The translations under genes and the position numbers were made by a program. Source: Lachnospiraceae bacterium (lineage in GTDB: Bacteria; Bacillota; Clostridia; Lachnospirales; Lachnospiraceae). Taken from it: 45,899 nucleotides of DNA. Below, piece after piece: positions 16,917 to 24,048 of this stretch. The notes beneath the pieces were generated by a model that worked only from the letters and a program-made list of their open reading frames with translations, was not told the origin of the DNA and did not search any database. The DNA lies in assembly GCA_017465095.1 (NCBI GenBank), contig JAFTWX010000026.1:1-45899 (forward strand), written 5' to 3'. The first letter of the stretch is position 1, and the number at the start of each line of letters is the position of its first letter.

Positions 16917-16940
16917 TATTGACAGAAAGGAGAGAGGCAC

Positions 16941-17432
16941 GTGGGAATAAAAGAAGCTTATGAGCAGTATTTTAATACCGTTTACGGATATTTATGCACA
17001 CTGACCGGCGGAAATCAGGATCTGGCGGAAGAACTGACTCAGGAAACGTTCTATCGTGCCACTGTCAAAATTTCCGAATTTCGGGGCGACTGCAAAATGT
17101 CCACCTGGCTCTGCCAGATTGCAAAATATGTGTTTTATCAAAGTCTGGATAAGAGGAGAAGAAGCAAAGAGGTTGCATTTGATGAGGCGGTTGAAATTGC
17201 GGCGGCAAAAGAGACAGAGAGAGCCATTGAGGAAGCGGAAACCAAGCTGTATGTTTACAAAGCAATACAAAAGTTGCAGTCTCCGATGCGCGATGTAGTA
17301 ATGCTTCGTTTGACAGGAGAACTGAGTTTTAAAGAAATCGGGGATGTGCTGTCAAAATCTGAAAACTGGGCGCGGGTTACGTTTTATCGCGCTAAGCAGA
17401 TATTGGGAAAGGAGCTGAGAAAAGATGAATAA
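16941..17432 (+). CDS. ECF-type RNA polymerase sigma factor
   Basis: Predicted 163-residue sigma-70 family factor with region 2 (YFNTVYGYLCTLTGGNQDLAEELTQETFYRA..., FRGDCKMSTWLCQIAK) and region 4 (LQSPMRDVVMLRLTGELSFKEIGDVLSKSENWARVTFYRAK). The start is GTG with AAGGAGAG upstream. The end overlaps the next gene, a zinc-finger anti-sigma candidate, by 8 bases, the usual sigma/anti-sigma arrangement. Family members redirect RNA polymerase in response to signals relayed by the membrane partner. The target genes are unknown; only the putative self promoter is seen here. Confidence 0.93.
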   Translation: MGIKEAYEQYFNTVYGYLCTLTGGNQDLAEELTQETFYRATVKISEFRGDCKMSTWLCQIAKYVFYQSLDKRRRSKEVAFDEAVEIAAAKETERAIEEAETKLYVYKAIQKLQSPMRDVVMLRLTGELSFKEIGDVLSKSENWARVTFYRAKQILGKELRKDE

Positions 17433-17727
17433 GCAATATAAGTGCAACATTATTTTGGATCTGCTCCCGCTCTATACAGACGGAATGACAAGCGATGTCA
17501 CGGATGCGGTAATAGAAGAGCATTTGAAGGAATGCGAAAAATGCAGACAGGCGTATGAGGATATGTCGGGAGAAATCAATCTCGGTCTGCAACAGAAAAA
17601 GAGAAGGAAGCGACGCAGACTAAGATATAAGAAAAAGAGCGTTGGAAGGATGGTTCTGTTAGGATATTTTTTATTGCTATTGCTTATCATGGCATTATGT
17701 GTGCTGGATGTGGTGCTGTTTTTATGA
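17425..17727 (+). CDS. zf-HC2 anti-sigma factor, minimal (100 aa)
   Basis: Predicted 100 residues: an N-terminal zinc-finger anti-sigma domain (Cys7, then EHLKECEKC giving His-x3-Cys-x2-Cys at about 33-40), a very basic stretch (QKKRRKRRRLRYKKK), and one membrane helix at about 76-98. There is essentially no outer domain. It starts inside the sigma gene (ATG 17425), so the two are probably translationally coupled. Zf-HC2 proteins bind and hold ECF sigma factors. Because this one has nothing outside the membrane, signal input may come from the two larger neighbours. Confidence 0.85.
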   Translation: MNKQYKCNIILDLLPLYTDGMTSDVTDAVIEEHLKECEKCRQAYEDMSGEINLGLQQKKRRKRRRLRYKKKSVGRMVLLGYFLLLLLIMALCVLDVVLFL

Positions 17728-17746
17728 CGGAAAAGAGGTGGGCGAT

Positions 17747-18583
17747 ATGAAACAGACAAAGACAACAGATTGCAGCATAGTGAGAGATCTGCTTCCTTTG
17801 TTATCGGATGATCTGGTGAGTGAGGAATCGCTGGAGTTGGTTCTGGAGCACTTGGATACATGCAACAAGTGTAGGACATACATGGAATGGCTTAAGGAGG
17901 AACAAAAAGAGGCTGCAGATATGCAGTTGTCCAAGGATAACCGCCTGAAGCGTGCGTTGAAACGCAGGCGCTATGAAATGATTGGAATGCTCGGCGGAAT
18001 GGTTTTTTTGTTGGTAATTATTTTTATTGGATTATTCCAACCGTTTTCCGGATTGCTGGGCAAAAAAGATCCGTACCCGGTGAGAGAACATTATGAGGCG
18101 GCGAAGGATTACGGAAAACAAAATTATCAGGGGATTGCAGAGCTTTCTTTGTTTCCGGCCGCTGATGCTTTGGATGGACGGGCGGATGACTTCTACTATG
18201 ATTGCAAAGGAAGTGAGCTGTATCAGGAATACCAGATTTATCTGGAATGCAGCTATGATAAGGAAGCATATGAGGCGGAAAAGGAAAGGCTCCTTGCGGT
18301 AACAGATGATAAGACCGGTCGCTCTGTCGCCTATTCCGAGGAGGAAATGAAGTTCCCTTGTGTATATGCGATGTTGTATGATGAGGGATTTGAATATGCG
18401 CTGTTTGCTCCTGGAAATAAAATTATTTACATTTATTTACAGGGAACAGATATCCGGAATTTGTATTTTGACAGAGCGTACCTTCCGAAGGATTACGGTC
18501 AGGCAGGATATGCATTTGAAACAGAGAGAGAAGCGTTCCGGATTTATCAGACAGAGTCGGAGGAATTTTATAATGAAGAATAA
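17747..18583 (+). CDS. zf-HC2 membrane protein with large outer domain
   Basis: Predicted 278 residues. The N-terminus again has a zinc-finger anti-sigma domain (CSIVRDLLPLLSDDLVSEES, EHLDTCNKC), a basic stretch (LKRALKRRR), one membrane helix at about 77-100, and an outer domain of about 180 residues (IYLECSYDKEAYEAEKERL, FEYALFAPGNKIIYIYLQG, LYFDRAYLPKDYG). The ATG at 17747 has AGAGGTG upstream. This is a second anti-sigma-like protein in the same operon, and its outer domain resembles that of the next gene. It is a likely receptor for the sigma system; the ligand is unknown. Confidence 0.82.
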   Translation: MKQTKTTDCSIVRDLLPLLSDDLVSEESLELVLEHLDTCNKCRTYMEWLKEEQKEAADMQLSKDNRLKRALKRRRYEMIGMLGGMVFLLVIIFIGLFQPFSGLLGKKDPYPVREHYEAAKDYGKQNYQGIAELSLFPAADALDGRADDFYYDCKGSELYQEYQIYLECSYDKEAYEAEKERLLAVTDDKTGRSVAYSEEEMKFPCVYAMLYDEGFEYALFAPGNKIIYIYLQGTDIRNLYFDRAYLPKDYGQAGYAFETEREAFRIYQTESEEFYNEE

Positions 18584-19499
18584 AAATAAAAAGAGGGCGA
18601 AAAAGATTGCAAAAGGGTTTCTAATCGGTTTGGGGTTGGCAGCAGCGACATTGTTTACTGCGTTTTTTGTGCTGGTTTACCTGTTTTTGTTCGGTCCGCC
18701 TGCGACAATCACAAAAAATGTGGACAAATATGAGGAGATTTTCTCGGAGAGGGGAATACAGACAGCATATCTGGTATTTCCGGAAAAGATACCGGAAGGA
18801 GCTACAGTGAAGGACTATTACCACTATTACAGAGACACTTTTAATATGCCTACTGTGCAGACTTATCTGCAATGTAGCTATGATGAAAAGACATACAAGG
18901 AGGAGATTGATCGACTGGAAAATACATCCAAGACTTACGGAAATCGGAAGATGGAACTTTTGCGCGATGAGAAAAGGAAATTTAATTTTCCGGCGTATAT
19001 TGCCGTGGAAAACGCTGCTAATAGTTATGAGTATGCTTTGCTGACCGGTGCAAATGAAATCACTTATGTCTATACGAGTTATATCGAAAAGAATAAGGTG
19101 AGGTTTGACAAAGACTACCTACCGTATGATTTTATGACAGATGAAGGTCGAGGGTTTGGAAGCGGGTACTCTATTTATTATGCGTCAGTAAGCTCTGCCG
19201 CAATCGATACGGATTTTACTCGTAATCCTATGCCGGAGGTGACGGATGCGCATATGAGAATAATTGGGGATGATATGTTTTTTGTGCATGTTCGGCTGGA
19301 TGAAAAAGGAAGAGAAATTATAACAAGTTGTTCTTTCCATACATATACGGAGGATGGAGAGGAGAAAGAAACCATAGAGTATCATGATATTGACGGCGCA
19401 GAGTACAAGGATATGGAACTGGAACGTGATCGAAGCGAGATTACCGTTACCTATCTGACAGGTGAAGGAGAGCAGACCGTCACTTATTCTTTACCATGA
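18573..19499 (+). CDS. Membrane protein with ecto-domain paralogous to the upstream anti-sigma protein
   Basis: Predicted 308 residues: basic start (MKNKNKKRAKKIAKG), one membrane helix at about 17-40, and a long outer domain. AYLVFPEKIPEGATVKDYY, TYLQCSYDEKTYKEEIDRLE, YEYALLTGANEITYVYTSY and VRFDKDYLPYDF align with the outer part of the preceding gene, but there is no zinc finger. It starts 11 bases inside the preceding gene, with GGAGG at 18559-18563. It adds a C-terminal region of about 100 residues (MRIIGDDMFFVHVRLDEKG...) rich in beta-type sequence. It may regulate the receptor by forming a mixed complex (inference). Confidence 0.75.
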   Translation: MKNKNKKRAKKIAKGFLIGLGLAAATLFTAFFVLVYLFLFGPPATITKNVDKYEEIFSERGIQTAYLVFPEKIPEGATVKDYYHYYRDTFNMPTVQTYLQCSYDEKTYKEEIDRLENTSKTYGNRKMELLRDEKRKFNFPAYIAVENAANSYEYALLTGANEITYVYTSYIEKNKVRFDKDYLPYDFMTDEGRGFGSGYSIYYASVSSAAIDTDFTRNPMPEVTDAHMRIIGDDMFFVHVRLDEKGREIITSCSFHTYTEDGEEKETIEYHDIDGAEYKDMELERDRSEITVTYLTGEGEQTVTYSLP

Positions 19500-19521
19500 T
19501 AAGGAAATCTGCAATTCCCCC

Positions 19522-19550
19522 TTTTAGTTGTGCTAAAGATTTGGTATACT
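19522..19550 (+). promoter_or_regulatory. Candidate promoter of the GH13 gene
   Basis: TATACT at 19545-19550 is a good -10 box, but the hexamer 17 bases upstream (TTTTAG, 19522-19527) is a weak -35. Position and the 39-base leader to the ATG at 19589 fit. Confidence 0.4.
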
Positions 19551-19588
19551 ACATCTGGTGGAAAAAATAAAGAAAGCAGGTATTTTTT

Positions 19589-21283
19589 ATGGCTTGGTAT
19601 GATGAGGCAGTATTTTATCACATATATCCGCTGGGACTTTGCGGAGCACCGAAGGAAAACGATTACGGAGAGCCGGTGCACAGACTGCGTGAGGCAGAGG
19701 GGTGGATCGATCATATCAAAGAGACGGGATTTAATGCGATTTACATCGGACCGTTGTTTGAGTCGGTAGGGCATGGATATGAGACGACAGATTATAAGAA
19801 GCTGGACAGCCGTCTCGGCGACAATGAGGATTTAAAACATTTTGTGAAGGCCTGTCACGACAAAGGAATCCGCGTCATTTTTGACGGTGTGTTCAATCAC
19901 ACGGGAAGAGATTTCTTTGCTTTTCAGGATATCAGACAGAACCGGGAAAATTCCCGTTACAAAGACTGGTATTGCAATGTGAATTTCTGGGGCAACAACA
20001 GCTACAACGACGGATTTTCTTATGAAAACTGGGGCGGTTACGATTTGCTCGTAAAATTGAATCAGCACAATCCGGAAGTGAAAGATTACATTGCGGATGT
20101 CATCCGGTTCTGGGTCAGCGAATTCGATGTGGACGGTATCCGTCTGGATGCAGCGGATGTGCTGGATTTTGAATATATGAAAATGCTTCGCCGTGTGGCA
20201 AACGAAGTGAAGCCGGAGTTCTGGCTTATGGGCGAAGTGATTCACGGCGATTACAGCAAGTGGGCCAATGCGGACACGCTTCATTCCGTGACAAACTATA
20301 TGCTTCATAAAGCGCTTTATTCCGGACATAACGATCACAACTATTTTGAGATTGCACATACAATCAAGTATCTAGGAGACCGTTGCAGCAATCTAAAGCT
20401 TTACAATTTCACGGACAACCATGACGTGGAACGTATTTATACAAAGCTTGTCAATAAAAAGCATTTTGCACCGGTGCATATTCTTTCCTACACCCTTCCG
20501 GGAGTTCCGTCTGTATACTACGGTTCGGAGTTCGGTATTGAAGGAAAGAAGGAGCAGTGGTCGGATGATTCCCTTCGTCCTGCGCTTCGTATTGACGACT
20601 ACAAAGACGCTATTGAGAACAATCCGTGCACGGCGCTGATTGCTGAGCTCGGCAAGGTGCGTCAGAATGTGAAGGCGCTTTCTTACGGTGATTATAAGGA
20701 ACTGCTCCTTATGAACCGCCAGTTTGCTTTCTCCCGCAATCATGACGGGGTCAGTGTTCTTGTGACGGTCAACAACGACGACAGCGATTATACGATGACG
20801 TTACCTGCAGGTAACTGCAGTGCATATATCGGAGCACTGTCCGGCGAGAAAGTAGCTGTTGTAAACGGAAATATTACCGTCAATGTAAAAGCAAATTCCG
20901 GAGATATCTGGGTGCCGGACAACGGTGAGGATTTTCTGAAGGACATTCCGGCTGCAAAGATTGAAACCGCAGAGCGTCCGATGATGCAGAAAGAGGAGCT
21001 TGCGGAGGAAGTTGCGACTGAGCCTACAGTTGCAGAGCCTACGGAGGAAGTTGTCACAGAGCCTGTGGAGGAAAAAGTTAGCTACGAGCAACCGGAGCCG
21101 ACAGGAATGAATATGGCGAAAGCTGCTTACGACAAAGCGTTTGAGGAAGGAAAAATCGCCGGTCTCCAGGAGGCAATTATTGCGCGCATGGAGAAAAACG
21201 GCTTTGTGACCGATCAGATGCGGAACGATGTCTACAATCAGACCCATATGCAGTCACTGATTAATTGGGTGAAAAGTTTTTAG
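19589..21283 (+). CDS. GH13 alpha-glycosidase with acidic linker and C-terminal helical extension
   Basis: Predicted 564-residue alpha-amylase family enzyme acting on alpha-glucosidic bonds. It has no signal peptide, so is probably cytoplasmic. All four GH13 regions are present: DGVFNHTG, GIRLDAADV (nucleophile Asp187), LMGEVIHG (acid/base Glu216) and NFTDNHDVER (Asp279). A C-terminal beta domain ends near residue 455. It is followed by a Glu/Pro/Thr/Val-rich linker of about 40 residues (EPTVAEPTEEVVTEPVEEK) and a roughly 55-residue helical tail (AKAAYDKAFEEGKIAGLQEAIIARME). The tail is not part of the usual catalytic unit and may mediate oligomerisation or anchoring. It likely processes maltodextrins, perhaps as a cyclomaltodextrinase-like enzyme. 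It is followed by a strong terminator. Confidence 0.92.
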   Translation: MAWYDEAVFYHIYPLGLCGAPKENDYGEPVHRLREAEGWIDHIKETGFNAIYIGPLFESVGHGYETTDYKKLDSRLGDNEDLKHFVKACHDKGIRVIFDGVFNHTGRDFFAFQDIRQNRENSRYKDWYCNVNFWGNNSYNDGFSYENWGGYDLLVKLNQHNPEVKDYIADVIRFWVSEFDVDGIRLDAADVLDFEYMKMLRRVANEVKPEFWLMGEVIHGDYSKWANADTLHSVTNYMLHKALYSGHNDHNYFEIAHTIKYLGDRCSNLKLYNFTDNHDVERIYTKLVNKKHFAPVHILSYTLPGVPSVYYGSEFGIEGKKEQWSDDSLRPALRIDDYKDAIENNPCTALIAELGKVRQNVKALSYGDYKELLLMNRQFAFSRNHDGVSVLVTVNNDDSDYTMTLPAGNCSAYIGALSGEKVAVVNGNITVNVKANSGDIWVPDNGEDFLKDIPAAKIETAERPMMQKEELAEEVATEPTVAEPTEEVVTEPVEEKVSYEQPEPTGMNMAKAAYDKAFEEGKIAGLQEAIIARMEKNGFVTDQMRNDVYNQTHMQSLINWVKSF

Positions 21284-21320
21284 TGGCAGGAAAGAACAAT
21301 TTATATAACTATCATAAACT

Positions 21321-21380
21321 AAGGGCATACAGGTATTAAGGGCATATAGCTTCAGTGAACATGCTGTATGCCCTTTTTTT
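21321..21380 (+). terminator. Terminator after GH13 with duplicated 5' arm
   Basis: The 3' arm GCTGTATGCCCTT (21363-21375), followed by TTTTT, can pair with AAGGGCATATAGC (21338-21350, one G-T pair) or, just as well, with an upstream near-copy AAGGGCATACAG (21321-21332). Only one can pair at a time. Confidence 0.8.
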
Positions 21381-21394
21381 GTCTTGAAATGCGT

Positions 21395-21510
21395 GTTATG
21401 TAAACCAAAAGGGCATATGCAGAACGGCAAGAGTCTGGTGCCCCGTTTTTTTGAAAAAACGGGGCATGTCCGGAAGTCAGAGGGCTATATGCCCAATAAG
21501 TTTACATAAC
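21395..21510. repeat. Nested 116-base palindromic repeat, copy A
   Basis: Outer arms GTTATGTAAAC (21395-21405) and GTTTACATAAC (21500-21510); second arms GGGCATAT (21411-21418) and ATATGCCC (21487-21494); central stem of 13 pairs, TGCCCCGTTTTTT (21439-21451) with AAAAAACGGGGCA (21454-21466). The left arm recurs at 33697 with one change in 24 bases. The pattern suggests a small non-coding dispersed element. Confidence 0.75.
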
Positions 21511-21532
21511 TTGAAAAAGGAAAGAGAAGGCG

Positions 21533-21571
21533 GGGCATAGGCATAAAAAATGTGCCATAATGCCCATTTTT
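21533..21571 (+). terminator. Terminator-like hairpin of the GGGCATA family
   Basis: GGGCAT (21533-21538) with ATGCCC (21560-21565) and GGCA (21540-21543) with TGCC (21553-21556), followed by ATTTTTG. It shares the CGGGGCATAGG start with the hairpin at 33640. Confidence 0.5.
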
Positions 21572-21663
21572 GTGTCGGTAAGATCTACAGCAGGCAAAAG
21601 CTTTTGACGAGATGCATTTTTTCATTTTTTTTGCAAACAATACTCCAAAAGGAGAATGAAAAA

Positions 21664-23754
21664 ATGAAAGATAAAATATTCGGAGTGTTACAACGGGTAG
21701 GTCGGAGTTTTATGTTGCCGATTGCCATTCTTCCGGTGGCAGGCCTTCTGCTCGGTATCGGAAGTTCTTTTACCAACGAAGCGACACTGGAAATGTACGG
21801 TCTGACGGCAGTTCTCGGGAAAGGCACTTTTTTGCATGCACTTTTGCTCATTATGAATGCGGTCGGAAGTGTTATTTTCGATAATCTGCCGATTCTTTTT
21901 GCTGTGGGAGTGGCCATCGGAATGGCCAAAAAAGAAAAAGAAGTGGCGGCCCTGTCGGCGGTCATCGCATATTTTGTTATGAATATTGCAACGAATGCCA
22001 TGCTGAAATTGAACGGAGAAATACTGGATACCGGAGAAGTGGCGGCCCATGTGCTGGAGGGAACCATTGCATCTTCCTGCGGAATACTCACGCTGCAGAT
22101 GGGAGTGTTCGGCGGTGTGATTGTCGGCCTGGGGGTGGCAGCGCTTCACAACCGTTTTTATAAAATTCAGTTGCCGAATGCACTGTCGTTTTTTGGCGGT
22201 ACCAGATTTGTGCCGATTATTTCTACGCTTGTGTATATGTTTGTCGGTATTCTCATGTATTTTATCTGGCCGGTGGTGCAAAATGCCATCGGGGCGCTCG
22301 GCGGACTGGTGACCGGTTCCGGATATGTGGGAACACTTATTTTCGGTCTGATCAAACGGGCGCTGATTCCGTTCGGCCTTCATCATGTTTTTTATATGCC
22401 GTTTTGGCACACAGCCCTCGGAGGAACCATGGATGTGGCGGGTCAGACGGTGGCGGGCGGACAGAATATCTTTTTCGCTCAGCTTGCGGATGCGGCGAAT
22501 GTGGCACATTTCAGTTCCGATGCGACACGTTTTTTCTCCGGGGAATTCATCTTTATGATTTTCGGTCTCCCGGGTGCAGCACTTGCCATGTATCACTGTG
22601 CAAAGCCGGAGAAGAAAAAGGCGGCGGGAGGTCTGCTTTTGTCCGCATCCCTTGCCTGTATGGCCACCGGAATCACGGAGCCGATTGAATTTTCGTTCCT
22701 GTTTGTTGCGCCGATTTTGTTTGTCGTGCAGGTGATTCTGGCCGGAAGTGCTTATATGATAGCCCATATGTTGGATATTGCGGTGGGACTGACTTTCTCC
22801 GGCGGATTTATCGATTTACTTTTATTTGGAATTCTGCAGGGAAATGAAAAGACGAGCTGGATGCTGATTCTTCCGGTCGGCATTGTTTATTTTTTTCTCT
22901 ATTATTTTATTTTCCGCTATCTCATACGGAAACTGGATTTGAAAACACCGGGCAGAGAGGATGAAGATGTGGAATTAAAGCTGTATACAAAAGCGGATGT
23001 GCAGGAACAAAAAGGAAGAAAAGCAGATGCACAGAAAGATGCTGTCAGTGAGGCAATTGTGCGGGGACTGGGCGGAAAGAGCAATATTGCCGACATCGAT
23101 TGCTGTGCCACAAGACTGCGCTGTACGGTGAAAGATAAAACACGAATTGACGGGAAAGTGCTCAAAAGTACCGGGGCTTCCGGTGTTCTTCATAAGGGAG
23201 ACGGCGTGCAGATTATATACGGTCCGAATGTGACGGTAATAAAATCGAATTTGGAAGAGTATATGTCAAAAAGTGCACTGACGGATACGGTGAGGATTTC
23301 CAGTCCGGTGAAAGGAATCGCCCAGAAATTGTCAGCTGTTCCGGATGAGGCTTTTGCGGAAGGTATGATGGGGGACGGAGTTTTTGTACTTCCGCAGGAA
23401 GAAATAATCTATGCCCCGGAGGATGGAAGCGTTGCGTTTGTGTTCGACACAAAACATGCCATTGGGTTTGTTACGGATCTGGGAGTGGAATTGCTGATTC
23501 ACGTGGGAATCGATACGGTGAAATTGCAGGGAAAAGGATTTGAGGTGTTTGTCAAAGCCGGTGACAAAGTAAAAAAAGGCGAGCAGCTTATGCGGGTTGA
23601 CCTTGACTATGTAAAAAAACATGCACCGTCCGTTGCAACACCGATTGTCTGCACAAAAATCGGCGAAAATCAGCAGGTCATCCTGTTGAAAGAAGGCCTT
23701 GTTGAGGTGGGACAGCCACTGTTTGAAATCGCGGAAAAAGGAAGGAAAATATAG
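21664..23754 (+). CDS. PTS glucose-family permease, fused EIIC-EIIB-EIIA
   Basis: Predicted 696-residue sugar-transporting phosphotransferase. The EIIC membrane domain (residues about 1-420) has GRSFMLPIAILPVAGLLLG and GITEPIEFSFLFVAPILF; EIIB follows with the phosphorylated Cys481 in DCCATRLRC; EIIA ends the protein with the active His613 in LLIHVGIDTV. Domain order and motifs place it in the glucose/N-acetylglucosamine/maltose family (PtsG/NagE/MalX). Sequence alone does not fix the sugar; the neighbouring GH13 gene makes glucose or maltose plausible. The ATG at 21664 follows AAAAGGAG. It lies 3 bases before ptsH and forms an operon with ptsH and ptsI. Confidence 0.93.
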   Translation: MKDKIFGVLQRVGRSFMLPIAILPVAGLLLGIGSSFTNEATLEMYGLTAVLGKGTFLHALLLIMNAVGSVIFDNLPILFAVGVAIGMAKKEKEVAALSAVIAYFVMNIATNAMLKLNGEILDTGEVAAHVLEGTIASSCGILTLQMGVFGGVIVGLGVAALHNRFYKIQLPNALSFFGGTRFVPIISTLVYMFVGILMYFIWPVVQNAIGALGGLVTGSGYVGTLIFGLIKRALIPFGLHHVFYMPFWHTALGGTMDVAGQTVAGGQNIFFAQLADAANVAHFSSDATRFFSGEFIFMIFGLPGAALAMYHCAKPEKKKAAGGLLLSASLACMATGITEPIEFSFLFVAPILFVVQVILAGSAYMIAHMLDIAVGLTFSGGFIDLLLFGILQGNEKTSWMLILPVGIVYFFLYYFIFRYLIRKLDLKTPGREDEDVELKLYTKADVQEQKGRKADAQKDAVSEAIVRGLGGKSNIADIDCCATRLRCTVKDKTRIDGKVLKSTGASGVLHKGDGVQIIYGPNVTVIKSNLEEYMSKSALTDTVRISSPVKGIAQKLSAVPDEAFAEGMMGDGVFVLPQEEIIYAPEDGSVAFVFDTKHAIGFVTDLGVELLIHVGIDTVKLQGKGFEVFVKAGDKVKKGEQLMRVDLDYVKKHAPSVATPIVCTKIGENQQVILLKEGLVEVGQPLFEIAEKGRKI

Positions 23755-23757
23755 ACT

Positions 23758-24015
23758 ATGAAATCATTTCGTTATACAATTACAGATGAGATAGGAATTC
23801 ATGCCCGTCCAGCAGGATTGCTTGTGAAAGAGGCCGGAAAGTATGAGAGCAGCATCCGGATAAAGTCCGGGGAAAAGAGTGTGGAGGCGACGGGGCTTAT
23901 GGCGGTCATGAGTCTCGGAGTTCGCGGCGGACAGACCATTGAAATTGTTGTGGAAGGAAGCGACGAGGAGAAGGCCGCGGCCGGTATGAAGCAGTTTTTG
24001 GAGCAGAATTTGTAA
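23758..24015 (+). CDS. ptsH: Phosphocarrier HPr lacking regulatory Ser46
   Basis: Predicted 85-residue HPr of the PTS. His15, phosphorylated by Enzyme I, is present in GIHARPAG. The conserved segment normally written NxKSIMGVMSLG reads EATGLMAVMSLG, so position 46 is Gly rather than Ser. In Firmicutes Ser46 is phosphorylated by HPr kinase, which makes HPr the CcpA partner in catabolite repression; this protein should carry phosphate to sugars but not act in that branch. Its start lies 3 bases after the IICBA stop, with GGAAGG upstream. A second, canonical HPr elsewhere in the genome is likely. Confidence 0.93.
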   Translation: MKSFRYTITDEIGIHARPAGLLVKEAGKYESSIRIKSGEKSVEATGLMAVMSLGVRGGQTIEIVVEGSDEEKAAAGMKQFLEQNL

Positions 24016-24048
24016 CAGGCGATTTTGCGGAGACAGAAGGAGTAGAAC

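Larger units (their letters stand above)
21284..21663. other. 380-base non-coding gap of stacked hairpins
   Basis: This gap between the GH13 gene and the PTS gene has no credible gene. It holds at least three inverted-repeat structures all built on a GGGCATA/TATGCCC core: the terminator at 21321-21380, a nested 116-base palindrome at 21395-21510 and a terminator-like hairpin at 21533-21571. A perfect CAAAAGCTTTTG palindrome lies at about 21595-21606. I saw no clear RAT antiterminator or cre site before the PTS gene. Confidence 0.6.

Noticed and set aside
21540..21663. RAT antiterminator or cre site before the PTS operon
   Set aside because: I could not find a convincing match to either consensus; the hairpins present belong to the GGGCATA repeat family.
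21688..22767. Antisense frame of about 360 codons opposite the PTS gene
   Set aside because: Shadow of the EIIC coding frame; no credible start or domain.
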